The notes under the pieces were generated by a model that ran no database searches, was not told the DNA's origin, and saw nothing but the letters and a program-made list of their open reading frames with translations. The position numbers and the translations under genes were made by a program. Below, in pieces: positions 36,951 to 50,750 of a stretch of 64,000 nt of DNA (the first letter of the stretch is position 1; every line of letters starts with the position of its first letter). Where the stretch lies: contig NC_080042.1 of assembly GCF_012489685.1 (NCBI RefSeq), forward strand, positions 82,695,897 through 82,759,896. The letters are read 5' to 3'. The DNA comes from Lotus japonicus (Eukaryota; Streptophyta; Magnoliopsida; Fabales; Fabaceae).

Positions 36951-38217
36951 GTACAGGACACAAATAAATTTTAAAATTATATTTACTAAATCTAAATAAA
37001 CGTGGGCCCACATTGCAGGAAAATGGAAAGTTCAGTGATGACTGAGCACGAATTTTTGGTTTGCCTCTTCCCGCCGGAGGCAGACAGTGACAAAATTTGC
37101 AAAAAGGCTGTGGTGCCCACTCAAATTGACATTTTATTATTACTATATTTTCTTGTCCAAAGTACGATACCTATTACCTATTTGTAATTATAAAATATCA
37201 TTTAAAAAATAGATTAAAGTAATATATTCTACACCGTTACACCTTCACGCACGCAACTAAGGAAAAAAGGGCCATTTACTCATTTTTATATGATTAGTTT
37301 TAGCTTTAAATAAGAAAATGTATAGTACGTCATATTACCGCTTAGCATTTATTTATTTACGTCATCATTTTCAGCATTACTTAAATCAGCAAAAGCAAAC
37401 ACATTAATGTTGTCTGAAAATAAGATTCATTGTTGATTAGTACTCCATCTGAATTGACGCATGTGGGATCATACTACTGCAAAATGGCACTCTAAAATGC
37501 AATGAGATAGATTTTTGCAATTTTTAAGACATATGTCATCAATTGTCAAAAAGACCGATAAAAAATCGGCTAAGGTGATATAAATATGTTTATAGAAAAT
37601 TTAGAGAGGCACTATCTAAAGAGTTAATAATAACATGATATTTAAATCTATTACAAGAGTTAGATGTTGAAAAAAAATAACTTGAGGAGATATCCTCAAA
37701 TATAATTTCAAAATTTATTTGAATAAAATATAGAGTGCCTACAAATTACAACACAACTTTAATATTATCAACGAGAATAAAATACACAATTTTCTGATAA
37801 GAATTGATTAATCATTGCCAACTGAGACATTATATGTTGGTCAACGAAATCAATACTACTCGAGTTGAAAACTTCCACGTACAATAATTAGAACACATTT
37901 TCTTTGTCTATATAAAACTCAAATTTAAGATATTAGAATCGAATACAGACCACTTCAATGTATATGAGATTTTGCTATGTTCGGTTGGAGGCACAATTTA
38001 ATTAAGGGAAGAGAAAGAGACTTGGAACTCATGTTTGTCTATATTAAATGCAACCAAAAATATTTGGCCGTATTACGGTTGTAGTATATAGAGAGAGATC
38101 TAATTTTTTCGGTTGAATAGATAAATAATTGACATAGATTGATTTTTTCAAACAAACATAGACATATGAAAATGCAATGCAAGAGTTAATATAAATGTTC
38201 AATTAGATTGGACCATG

Positions 38218-38218
<1 letters not shown>

Positions 38219-38262
<44 letters not shown>
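38219..38262. repeat. CT dinucleotide microsatellite
   Basis: About 21 uninterrupted CT units, roughly 0.8 kb upstream of the KCBP start and close to its likely transcription start. CT/GA tracts are frequent in plant core promoters and leaders. Confidence 0.9.
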
Positions 38263-38266
<4 letters not shown>

Positions 38267-39044
38267 TGTGTTTTGTTTATGGCAACCTCGTTTTTGAGTG
38301 AACAAGAAGAAGAAAGTTGAAAGTGGTTTTCAGTTCCCAAAAAGCCTTGGTCTTCACTAATGCTCTCGTGACTTTCTCTCTCTATCACCTATATTCACCT
38401 TCATCCTCAACAAATCACAGACTCTCATAGCTTCTTTCCAACCAAATCCACTCTCAAAACACTTCACCACCGCCCCAGATCTCTCTTTCACACAATACAT
38501 CACAGAGTGTCTCATTGGTGCTATAAAGGTTGGATTTTTCACTCTTTTCTATTGACTTATTTTTCATTTTTATCTTGTACCTGAGCTTGTTCAATTCCTG
38601 TCTATGGTTAGTGAAACTGGGGTGCATGGAAATGTGTAAAGCTTCTGACTTTTTGCTATTTTTGAACTGGGTAGTTCAATGTTGAAAGGTTTTGGTTCCT
38701 GGGTCTGTTTCTGTCTTTGAGCTTATTGAGTTTCATGACTATCCATTTTTGTATGCATTTTTTGGTGTGTGTTCAATTTATTGATGATTTGACTTGCCTT
38801 GTGTTTTAGGCTGCAATTCACAATCTCCATCCTTGATTGCATTGTAACTTGCAATTCTGTTTTTGGGGGTTCATTTGTCTTACACTTGCATTTGCCTGAT
38901 TTTATTTGAGTTAATGGAGCTGAATGGTGGATGTAGAGTATTTTTTTCCACTTATGTTTGAGTTTTTATCATGCAGGTGAGGTGCTTGAAGAAGAGGAAA
39001 CTGTGTTGCTTTGACTAGTTTCAGTTTGTTTGTTGGAAAAAGAA

Positions 39045-42000
39045 ATGACCATTGATATGCTCCCATCCGGGGCTCAAAGCGTGAGGACAAACAGATCTTC
39101 ATTTGGCTCTGGCAATGGGGATACCCCTTTGCACAATTATGCCACTGTTAGCAACGGGGATGGCTATGACAGTGACGGTAGCAATTTCGCGCCAGCGTGA
39201 GTACCATCTCTTTGAAGATATATTGGAATTAGTAAAATTAGATATGTTCACTTTATCGTTCAATTACTCCCTTTTTAGTAGAGAATGAGTATTTTAGGAT
39301 TTGGGATGTTAGCAAATTTCGAGCCTAGAATACAAGAGCAAGGCAACATTTCTAAATCACTTTAAAAGATTTTTCTTATGAATTATAAATATTTTTTTCT
39401 TTCTCTGGAAGACAATCTCACACTGTGTTTGAAACACTGTTGCATATCTAGGAAAGCCCTTATCCCGTGTCACTACATGCAATTCAAACATAATTCTTGC
39501 ATTATGTTCTTATTGACTGACGAACAATAATTTTTACAATACTCTTTTATACCTTTTTACCTTGAACTTCGATGACAAAGCGATAATGAATTTTGTGTTT
39601 GCCCATGTGTGACATTCTTCAGTTTGTAAACTTTTTTTTTGGCAGCACACCAACAACTCTATCGATGGCTATTCCATCAGAACTCGCTGGAGCTGTACCC
39701 TTGATTGATAGATTCCAGGTGGGAAATTATTTGTCAATCTAACTATAAATATAACTTTCTTGAATAATTTTGCTTCCCTATGAATTTTGTATCTTAATGG
39801 ATTTTGTCTAAGTTCCTGCATCAACAATAGCTCCTAGTTTATTGATTTATGTACGTGATCATTTGTTATCATCACATTTTCGTCAATGTTGTCTGTTATA
39901 GGTGGAAGGATTTCTAAAATTGATGCAAAAACAAATTCAATCTGCTGGCAAACGAGGATTTTTTTCTAAAAGGTCTGTGGGCCCCCAAGTTCGAGAGAAA
40001 CTCACATTAGAAGACATGCTTTGCTTCCAAAAGGTAATCAAATACTTATTTTCCATAACAATGATTAAATTATTATTAAACACATCAAAAGCTAACACAA
40101 GTTCTTGCAGGATCCAATACCTACATCATTGCTTAAGTTGAATGGTGATCTAGCAAGTCGGGCAACAAAATTATTCCAGATAATTTTGAAATATATGGGA
40201 GTTGATTCATCTGATCGTGTAACTCCAATAGGCTTAGAAGAACGAGTTGAGCTTGTAAGTAAACTATACAAGCAAAGTTTGAAGCGTTCAGAACTCCGGG
40301 ACGAACTTTTTGTCCAGATATCAAAACAAACTAGAAACAACCCAGACAGGTATGTATATATTTTTAGTATTGAGTATCATGCTTCATGTTTTCTTGGCCT
40401 CTGTTCATTGAAGCTGCATTGCTGTGGTTTTGTATACTAGTAGTTAATACCTTTGTTGTGCCAACAACAGGGAATACTTGATCAAAGCATGGGAGCTAAT
40501 GTATTTATGTGCGTCGTGCATGCCTCCAAGTAAAGACATTGGAGGGTATCTGTCAGATTATATTCATAATGTGGCACACGGTGTTACTACTGATCCTGAG
40601 ATCAGAGCCCGGGCATTAAATACACTAAATGCTTTGAAGCGCACTGTCAAGGCTGGTCCTAGGTATATAATACCTGGGGCTATAGAGATTGAAGCTCTGT
40701 TGACTGGGAAAAGGCTTACAACTATAGTGTTCTTCCTAGATGAAACATTTGAAGAAATTACATATGATATGTCAACAACAGTTGCTGATGCTGTTGAGGT
40801 TATTTGAATTCGTTATATGCTTCTATCTATCTCCAATGGCACACATTTCTAACTGATCCTAATATGCATAAATTATTTGGAAGAGTGAGAGTATTGAAGT
40901 AGGTGAAATAACTAGCGGGATACTAAACTAGGAATGACTTGAATGAAAGTGATTAGGAAAGGTTGGGGAAAATTTTATTCTTCGAAAGATTCTACTTAAT
41001 CTAATGAAGGAAATCTATTAGCACCCCATCTCATCCTTTTCAGGGATGAAGTCTTGTAATTGCTTTAGATTTAATACTAGAAAAATAAGATTGCAAGGCT
41101 TACTGTGGTTTAAAACAAAGAGGTCATCAAAGAGCTTGAGCTAAATGTTTGATTTCTTTCTCTAAGCTTTATATAAAAGATTGGGCTCAGCAAGTTTAGT
41201 TTTTTCAGCAGTTGTACTTATCCATCTTAAGGTTAACATTCAATAAGATGCACAAGATTTACAGTAGTGTTTATTATTAGGGTTAGTTCTAAAAGACCTT
41301 CTTTGAACTTGATACTTGATACTAAAATTACTATCCTTTCTTCTCTTTCAATGAAGAAAACAAAAAACAATTTGTTGTGACAATCTCTGTCCTTTAAGTG
41401 ACTAACATACTGTAAGGTTTGAGCATAACCCTAAAAAGTAAAAACCTCTGGAAAAGTAGGTCTTCTGAGTTATGAATTAATGACCTCCTGCGGTGATTAA
41501 GATGTTATCTTTATGATTTGAAGAAAGAATTGAAAAATGCAAGTAAACTAAGTCAGGAAATTTGCCTTCTTTTTGTTTGATTATACAGTTCATAAACTTA
41601 TTATTGTTGTATTTATGAATATATGGCTCTCATAATGATATACTAAGTGATTGATGGAAGGGTTTCACTAGGAGAACTTTGCTTTATATAAAACTAATAA
41701 GAAGATAATTTTGTTAACAGCCGTATCGCTTTAATCATGATTCTGCCTTAGTCATTCTACTGCTTTGCTGTCTCAAACATAGTCATTTTTCTTCTGTTTG
41801 CATTTCTGGATACTCTCAATGTGTTTACTCTGTCAAGTTTAAATCATTATATTCATCAATTAACTTCATATTTGATTCAGGAACTTGCAGGGATCATTAA
41901 ACTGCCAACGTTCTCTAGCTTTAGCCTGTTTGAATGTCATAAAGTTGTTACCGGCTCCAAATCACCGGATACTGGGAATGGCAAGTCTTTTTTTTACTCA

Positions 42001-45000
42001 TTGCTTGTTGATTTTATTAAACTAACTGAGACCAGTAGTCTAACAACTCTTCTATTGTTAACTCAGAGGAGTACATTGGATTAGATGATAATAAGTATAT
42101 TGGTGATCTCCTGGCGGAATTTAAGGCAGTGAAAGACCGAAGTAAAGGAGAAATTTTGCACTGTAAGCTGATATTCAAGAAAAAATTATTTCGTGAATCA
42201 GATGAAGCTGTGACCGATCAAATGTTCTTGCAGTTGTCCTATGTACAAGTATGACTTTTTGTTGTATGATTGAATAAAAGCATATCTAAGGGCTGTTTAT
42301 TTGAGAAAACATTTTCCTTTCTTTTTTCATATGACAAAAGTGCTTTGTTATTTTCACTTTATTTCCTGTTTTTAAATATTTGCATAGGAAATGATGAATT
42401 GTTTAAACCTTGTATACAAAAGCAGCCCCTAGGTTTGAATGAAACTGCAATTGCCTTCAAGGTATTAATTTAGGCCTGGATTTGTTGTTACAGTTGCAGC
42501 ATGATTACATTTTGGGTAATTATCCTATTGGAAGGGATGATGCTTCCAAGCTCTCTGCATTGCAAATCTTGGCTGAGATTGGATTTGTTAGAAGACCTGA
42601 ATCCTGCACGTAAGTGATTTCAATGTTTCTCTTGCTGCAAACTATCTTCCATTAGTGTTATAGCATTTTTTGATTGAAGTTCTGGTGGTGAGTGAACTTG
42701 ACTCTCTTTATGTTCTTTTCTGTTATCACTTCAACTGGCTGAGATTTCTGTATTTTCAGCGAGTGGAATTCATTTCTGGAGCGTTTTCTGCCTAGACAAA
42801 TTGCAATGACTCGAGCCAAACGGGAATGGGAGTTGGACATTCTTTCTTGCTATCATTCACTGGTATGGGACTTGGATACTGTCTAAGAGCCTAAGCCCAT
42901 CTGTTTGTTTTTCTTTAACATTTGATCAGTGATAACTAATCAGTATAAGAAATTTCTTCTATTTGTAGTTTGTCTTATTGAACTTATTTCAAACCCTTCC
43001 CTGTGGATTTATGAATAATAATTTTCCTCTTATGTATCAGTTTTACCCACGGAAGTACATATTGCTTCAAATATGCCTATTACCTTTGATGAAATATACT
43101 GCTGAATTTCTTTCTTCTACATGGTATTATAAGATATTGTTCCCTTTTCAGGAGCATGTCACGAAAGACGATGCAAGACAACAATTTCTGCATACATTGA
43201 GAACACTTCCTTATGGGTTTTCTGTTTTTTTCAATGTTCGCAAAATTGATGATCCCATTGGACTCCTGCCTGGACGAATAATATTAGGAATTAACAAGAG
43301 AGGGGTAAGACTAAAAAATGATTTAATGATAATATTGTAAGGTTCTGAATATAAATATTTAACCTTGAATAGCGCATTTATTTAAATGTTTATTTCTTAT
43401 CAACTGCCCCTAGGTTCATTTTTTTCGGCCCATTCCCAAGGAGTATTTGCACTCAGCTGAGTTGAGAGACATAATGCAATTTGGAAGCAGTAATACTGCA
43501 GTATTTTTTAAAATGCGAGTTGCAGGTGTTCTGCACATATTCCAGTTTGAAACCAAGCAGGTATTAACACCTTCATTGACATTTAACATTGTTCTCTAAC
43601 TTTTAGTTCTTAATTTGTTCCTTTGGACTTGATTAATATTTGTATCACTTTGGAGTTATTTTATATCATCAGAATTTTGTTCTTTTTGTAGGGAGAAGAA
43701 ATTTGTGTAGCTCTTCAGACACACATAAATGATGTAATGCTGCGCAGATATTCCAAAGCACGATCTCCTACTGCGGGTTCTTTGAATGAAGATGTTTCTA
43801 GTAACTTTAAGCCTCCGAATCTGGAATTATATGAAAAACGTGTTCAAGATTTATCAAAACTTGTTGAAGAGTCTCAGAGTAATGCTGACCAAGTAAGTCT
43901 AAACTTCTAATGTATGTTCTAGAATGTTATGCAGGATGCACAACTAATCCCAAACTGAACCTTTGAACTTATAAGGCATTTTTCTTAGTTATTGCACAGC
44001 AAAGAAACCTGTAGGGCTTATCTGCTTCCTCGTGAATAGTGAGGAATACTGCTTATTCTATTTTGGTTTATACTAGTGTGCCACGACCCTTAAAAGTGAG
44101 GTTTTGTACTAGTTTCCTTCATGTAGAATAAGGAGGCTTCTTGTTGCCTTAAGTTATGTATAGCTGTGATGTGATTTGTTCAATGTGCCAATCTTTTGAT
44201 ATACACCTATTTAGATGTACCAATCAGTTAAATAAAAGTAGTTTATTCCTTCTGTTTTGTGCATCTAGAGGGTGATTTTGGTGCAAGGTATATTGTGTCC
44301 TGGTGATAATGTGTTCTTGTTGTGGAGAGAATGTATCTGCTAACAGTGATAAGGTTGTGTACATCTAACCCTACAGTGGTGGGAAGGACCATACACTGGG
44401 CCACCCTTTTACTATTAGGAACTTAGCATGTATAATGCATGTTTCTTGGTTACTGATGATATTTTAAATTATGTTGAATAGATGTTGGAAAAACTGCATG
44501 AGAAGCAAAAACAAGAAGAGGTAATGCTACAAGAATTAGAGAGCTTGAAAGAATCTTTGAGAGCTGGTAAGCATAGTCTCACAGAAGTTACAAATGAACG
44601 TGATAGGCTTAGATCATTATGCGACGAAAAGGATAAGGCACTTCAGGTAAATGTCTTAACTTCATAGAACCAGCGTTACTTTTATCTTTGCATTATTGAC
44701 CTGTCTTAATAAATATGCAATTTATTAGGCTAAAATTCTTGAGAAAAGATCCATGGAAGAAAAGATGGCCAAAATGAGTAATTTGGTGATAGAGAGCACC
44801 ACCAAAAAGGACCATAACGAAGCAAATGATCAAGTATGATGCTTTTTTGTCACTGATTATTCATTTGTTTATTGCTTCCTGAGTAATTGATTTTACTTTT
44901 AATGTGTAAATTGTGGACTTTGGTTGGGTACTGAATAGGTCTTACGAAAACTTGAAGATGACTTACAACTTTGTAAAGATGAGTGTCTTGTAGCTGAAGA

Positions 45001-47664
45001 GACTATCAAAAGCTTGATTGATGAAAAGTTGATTTTGACACAGAAGCTATCTGAGCTGGAGGAGAATAATGCTGATGAGGTAAAATAATTGAAACTCATT
45101 ATTCAAAATTGAAACCCATAATTTCAAGATGATGTTCAACCAACTTGCTGCGTGTAATGCAGATTAGTTCTCTTCAATGGAAACTTGAGCAAGAACGTAA
45201 AGCTGTAAATTCTCGAGTTTATGATCTTGAAAGAAAACTGGATTTGTTAAAGCAAGAGTTAGTTGTGGCCGAGTCTGCACTCTCATTAAAGGACTCTGAA
45301 TTGGCTGCTATAAAGAAGGACTTAAAAGAGCTAGAAGAGTTGAGAGAAATGAAAGAGGTTTGGATACTCTTATTCTATTTGTGTTCCCTGCTTTTGTTGT
45401 ATAATGACAATTATAGGTTCAACATGCAGTGTGTATATTCACTCTTTTTTAATGTTAAAAGGTAATTTCTTTCTTAAGTTTCTGTTTGCTTGCTTTATGT
45501 AGGACATTGATAGAAAGAATGCACAAACAGCTGCCATATTGAAGATGCAAGGGGCTCAATTAGCTGAAATGGAAACACTTTATAAAGAAGAGCAGATTCT
45601 CAGGAAGCGATACTTTAATACCATAGAAGGTGGAGGACAGAGCATTTTGTCTATGTGATTGTGGATATTTACATATATAACTGACATAATGACGTTGGAA
45701 TACGATTCTTTCTTCCAGATATGAAAGGAAAAATAAGAGTTTACTGTAGGCTAAGACCTCTTGTTGAAAAAGAGATTGCTGACAAAGAAAGAGATGTTCT
45801 TGCAACGGTAGATGAGTTTACAGTTGAGCATCCGTGGAGAGATGATAAACCAAAACAGCATATATATGACCGCGTGTTTAACGGTGATGCCACTCAGGAA
45901 GAAGTATTTGAGGATACAAGGGCAAGTCTTTCTGTAACAACTTAAAGATCGTAGTTGTTTCTTGATTTAGCATTTTGTCACTCTAGATAATATATGAATT
46001 GAAATAGATTTAGTATTTTCCTACACTCCTTAGTTGTTACTAACATACTGATGTCTTTCTTATGGAATTTTACAGTACTTGGTGCAATCTGCAGTAGACG
46101 GCTATAATGTTTGCATATTTGCTTATGGTCAAACTGGCTCTGGAAAGACATTTACAATCTATGGATCTGAAAACAATCCCGGGCTTACGCCTCGTGCTAC
46201 GGCAGAGCTTTTTAGAATTTTAAGGAGAGATAATAACAAATTTTCTTTTTCCTTGAAGGTAACAATGGCTAAATGGAGATTAACAATTACTTTTCTTTGC
46301 ATGTTAAAAGTTTGATGTCATTAAATCCACTTAATATGTACATACAATTGTTTTACATATGTATATGTAAATGATTAAACTGTTTTTTTTCCTTTTGTCT
46401 TTTACTTGGTGTAAGTAACTCAACTATGATAGATTATAGGAGTTACACAATTGTTTCTGTTTATTGTTTGATGTAAACTATTTTTTTTATCTATGATGCA
46501 GGCATATATGTTGGAACTATATCAAGATACACTTGTAGATCTTCTGTTACCTAAAAGCGCGAAGCGATTAAAATTGGAGATTAAGAAGGATTCAAAGGTA
46601 TTATTCTATGTTATGAATGCAATTTTCCATCTCTAGATAATGCTTAGTTTTTTAAATTGGATATCTAAAAAGATTTGAAGTGTCCTGAAGTTATGTGCTG
46701 AACAAAAATTTTGCTTTCCCGGATTGCTCTCCCCATTGTAATTGTTTTGTTTTACTCCTCGTGTTAGGGAATGGTAACTGTAGAAAACGTAACGACTGTG
46801 TCAATTTCTACTATGGAAGAATTAAATAGCATAATACAAAGGGGATCAGAACGGCGGCATACATCAGGGACTCAAATGAATGAAGAAAGCTCAAGATCTC
46901 ATCTTATAATGTCCATTGTAATTGAAAGCATCAACCTTCAAAGTCAATCAGCTGCAAGGGGAAAGGTATTGTGTTTGTTGTCTTTTTACCGCAGTGTATA
47001 TGTATATAAGTATACCGCATTCCTTTATTATGTAACAATTTGAAATATGGACCTTACTTACGTAATGTTGGATTTATCACACAGCTAAGTTTTGTGGATC
47101 TTGCTGGCTCAGAAAGAATAAAAAAGTCAGGCTCTGAGGGTAATCAGCTCAGAGAAGCTCAGAGTATAAACAAATCATTATCAGCACTTGGAGATGTTAT
47201 TAGTGCTTTATCTTCTGGTGGTCAGCACATACCTTACAGAAATCACAAGTTAACTATGTTGATGAGTGATTCACTTGGGGGCAATGCAAAAACTCTTATG
47301 TTTGTCAATGTATCTCCAATAGAATCAAGCTTGGATGAGACACATAACTCCCTAATGTATGTTTTTCATCTCTGCTTTCTTTTTGAACTTTAAAAAGCTT
47401 CACTTTCAAATCTTAAGTATTTTCTTTCGGCTTTACTTAACCATCATCCATTATATTTTATGTTAATTTAGGTATGCGTCACGAGTGAGATCAATCGTGA
47501 ATGATCCAAGCAAGAATGTTAGTTCAAAAGAGATTATGCGGCTGAAGAAACAAGTTGCATATTGGAAGGAGCAAGCAGGTAGGAGAGGAGAGGAAGAAGA
47601 TTTAGAAGAAATTCAAGAAGTACGACCAACTAAAGAGAAGACTGACAACCGCCATTCTCTGTAA
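39045..47664 (+). CDS. KCBP: Kinesin-like calmodulin-binding protein (KCBP/ZWICHEL)
   Basis: Coding exons 39045-39196, 39646-39718, 39902-40033, 40111-40349, 40471-40798, 41881-41980, 42067-42248, 42494-42609, 42760-42862, 43152-43304, 43414-43560, 43692-43892, 44482-44646, 44729-44833, 44939-45079, 45163-45357, 45503-45629, 45719-45921, 46076-46258, 46502-46597, 46768-46965, 47085-47356 and 47472-47664 give 1267 residues (Arabidopsis about 1260). KCBP is a minus-end-directed kinesin-14, inhibited by Ca2+/calmodulin, that shapes trichomes and acts on division microtubules and actin. Domain order: MyTH4 (about 115-275), FERM (about 300-620), coiled coil (about 640-880), motor (about 889-1208) with P-loop GQTGSGKT at 972-979 and switch II VDLAGSE at 1117-1123, then the calmodulin-binding helix, [16 protein letters not shown], at about 1225-1240. 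MyTH4-FERM in a kinesin is unique to this family. Introns 6 and 18 use GC donors. The gene is intact. Confidence 0.97.
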
Positions 47665-48705
47665 TAACTCTAGCCAAATATGTTCTTTTGTTTCTTGAAT
47701 GTTGTCTGGTCGATCAGTTTCCACTTTGCAAGATCTCACAGGCTTGATAGGTTGTAACTTAATTCAGAGGGGTCATGCTGTATAGTTGAATCATGTATAT
47801 ATTGCTAATCTTTAATTCATTCACTTAATTAACAGGTGCCCCATAGATTGTATATGCAAATGCAAGTCACTTCACTGACGCTTAAGTTAGAATTGAATGA
47901 GACATAGAATAAAGATTACAGCTAGAAAGTGTGTTCCTTTACAATTCTCATATGGGTTTTTTTAAGTCAATAGATAAAATTTGGGTTAAACCACTATTGT
48001 TAATGGAAAAAACTTCTGTTGAGAGATGTAGATGCTTCAAAAATAAATCATAAAATGACTGCCATTACATCATTCATGATTTTCCTAAAGCGGAATCTCA
48101 TGTTTGAGACTTCTAAATAAAAAACGCTCGTTGAGACTTAGGAGGGCTACCCTCAACATATATCTCAACTCGAATAAAATTTTCTCTTCTAAAATATAAA
48201 TGTGATATGAAAAAAAGAGGTGGAAAACATCATAACTGAGCAATGTGAGATTTATCTATTTCACTATTACAATCAAGCTCAACAAACCATGCATATTGAG
48301 CCTTCCTCTTGTAAAAAAAAACCATGCATATTGAGTTATGACTTATGACATATCATTATCAAATTATTAAAAATTGAAAGGATATAAAATATGGTGGCCT
48401 TCACCAATTGACCATTGATAACATGTTAGTTTTATTGCACTAAATTGTTAATTTTGTTAAACGAGCCACCACCCAAAGTCAAATGCAATAGAAAACTTTT
48501 ATAGTACACTGGTTGGCAGTGCTGGTAAGTGAAAGCAAAGTAGTTGATTTGCATTATTATTTATTACGATATGAATTAATTGAAGATTATTACTTATGGC
48601 TTTTATCTTACTATAAAAAGATTCGAGAAGCACTGGCCGGCAGACAGTCGTTGCTTAGGACTACGACCTCAACTAGAAGACAATAAACCTTATTCAAAGT
48701 GAGAT
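47665..48705. other. KCBP 3' flank, no gene
   Basis: Probable KCBP 3' untranslated region and AT-rich intergenic sequence. No domain, repeat or RNA gene is recognised. Confidence 0.4.
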
Positions 48706-48713
48706 TAGTTTTT

Positions 48714-50384
48714 GAGTAAATGGTCATTTTGGTCCCTGATTGTGTTCACTTATGATGGACTAGTCCTCATACTTTGGAAATTGTCTTTTTTCATCCCTGA
48801 ATATGTAGCCGTCGGTCAAGTTCGTCCTTGGTAGTGTTTTCCGTTAGTCCCTCGGACGGAAAAGTCCAAATGTCACCATTTTTGCCACATTGGCTTGACA
48901 CGTTATCAATGTCTCACATTTTATTAGGTCAATTTAGTCCCTCAGAAAATTAAAAATAAAATCCTCTGAATTTATTAATTCAAATTTCCAGCTTAAAAAG
49001 AATTCATCTTAACACTAGTTTGTTCTTGTTTGATTCCGGACACTCATTCCAATTCTATGAACATGAATACATAATTAAATTCAAGATAAAACAAAGGATT
49101 GAACAAAGTTGTGAGGTAATAACCAATGAATGAAGGAAACAAATTCTCACACGAATTAACAAAAAATTAGAGAATCAATGGGTAAGAAAAATAAAAAACC
49201 CAGAAAATCACATTTATTCATAAGAACCCAGAAACCCTCACCCTGCGTGCAAAACCCTCACTCACGAGAACAGCTGCCAACAATGTCCCAGATGGAAACT
49301 ATTAACACCAGTGGCTTCTGTTCTCAGGTGGAGTTGGATTCCCTGAACACGAGTTCCTCCAATGCTGCAACGGTTTCCCAACCATCACCAAAGCCACAAC
49401 CTTTCTTCTCCACATCAACAAATCCTTAAAAAGGTACAACCTTTAGGGTAAGAAAAACCAAATCTGCACAAATTCGATGCAAACTTTGAAGGTTTGATTT
49501 TGACGAAGCGGCGCGGCTTGCGGCAGCTCAATGTTCTGTTGTTGATTTGGGTTTAGGGTTCAGGGATGATGAAGGTAAAGGAAATGTTAGGTTCATCTAA
49601 AGTTTATGGGTTTATGGGTTCATAGATGATGAGAAACAGAGGCGGTGGTGGGAATGGGAGGAGAAGGATTGAGAGAAGAGGCATATTCTGTACCAGAGGA
49701 GAAGGGGAAGACTTGATATTGGATGGAGATTGCAGATGAAGATGAAGTGGCATCTCTCCCTCTCTATCTTCTGTTAAAGCTTCTGGATCTTTTCATTATC
49801 TAAATAATATTTTGAATAAAAGTTGTTTTAGGTTTAATTTGTAGTTTTTTTTATGAAGATGAAGATCTGGTTATAGGACCAATTGAAGAAGGAAAGATAA
49901 TCGCACGTTCATAAATCAGGTTACAAGTACAATAAAATTATAGTACGTGTTTGGACTTGATATTGGAGGCGGTTGGGTTTGTTGTTTATATTTTGTGTGA
50001 TGAAGATAAAGATTTGGGCTATTAATTTTTCTTTTAACGTTTATGATAAATTAAGAAGATGAAAATGTTAATTTTCTGGGTTAGATGATACAGATGATGA
50101 TGAAGATGTATAAAGAAGGTGAACATTTAGAGGGGTTTTTTTTATTTATTTCCTAAGGGACTAAATTGACATAATAAGATGTGAGTCATTGATGATATGT
50201 CAAGCCAATGTGGCAAAAATGGTGACATTTGGACTTTTCCGTTTGAGGGACTAACGGAAAACACAACCAAGGACGAACTTGACCGACGGCTACATATCCA
50301 GGGATGAAAAACGACCATTTCCAAAGTACGAGGACTAGTCCGTCATAAGTGAACACAATCAGGGACCAAAATGGCTGTTTACTC
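48714..50384. mobile_element. MULE-like element with inverted repeats of about 200 bases
   Basis: The left arm from GAGTAAATGGTCATTTTGG (48714) is mirrored by the right arm ending CCAAAATGGCTGTTTACTC (50384). The arms stay aligned for about 200 bases, through TCAAGTTCGTCCTTGG and GCCACATTGGCTTGACA. Flanks TAGTTTTTG and TAGTGGTTG agree at 7 of 9, consistent with a decayed 9-base duplication. The interior is GA-rich with GATGATGAAGATG runs. One 83-residue frame (49178-49429) contains Pro/Ser-rich sequence and no transposase. It is non-autonomous. Confidence 0.7.
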
Positions 50385-50750
50385 TAGTGGTTGAAAATCC
50401 CCGTTAAACGCAAATAGACAAAAAGAAAAAAAAAAGATACTTTATGTTATTCTCCATATATGCTATGCTAGTGAGATTAGTTTTTTTGCTAGTTGAGAAC
50501 TTCTGTTAAACGCAAATAAACAAAAATAAAGGAAGATGAACATGTTTGATTACAGTTTTTTTTGAAAATTGTTTTCTATTTTTAAAAACTGAAAAATTTA
50601 AAAACTTATTTGTCACAATATGTTTTCAAAAATTGTTTCCATACCATAACGGCTAAAAAATGTTTTCTATTTCTATTTTAGTTTTCAAATTACAATTTTT
50701 TTAATGTTGAAAAATCTCATTACTTGACAAATAGTTTCTAAAAACAAATT

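Larger units (their letters stand above)
33718..39044. other. Divergent intergenic region between RUS1 and KCBP
   Basis: About 5.3 kb with no recognised protein gene. It contains a MITE (36731-36950), a palindromic CCTAGTAGGATCCTA motif near 36600, AT-rich stretches around 35000-35700 and 37500-38150, and a CT microsatellite (38219-38262). Sequence from about 38270 to 39044 reads as KCBP leader with a probable intron, donor at 38529 (AAAG|GTTGG) and acceptor ending at 38976 (ATGCAG). Confidence 0.45.
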
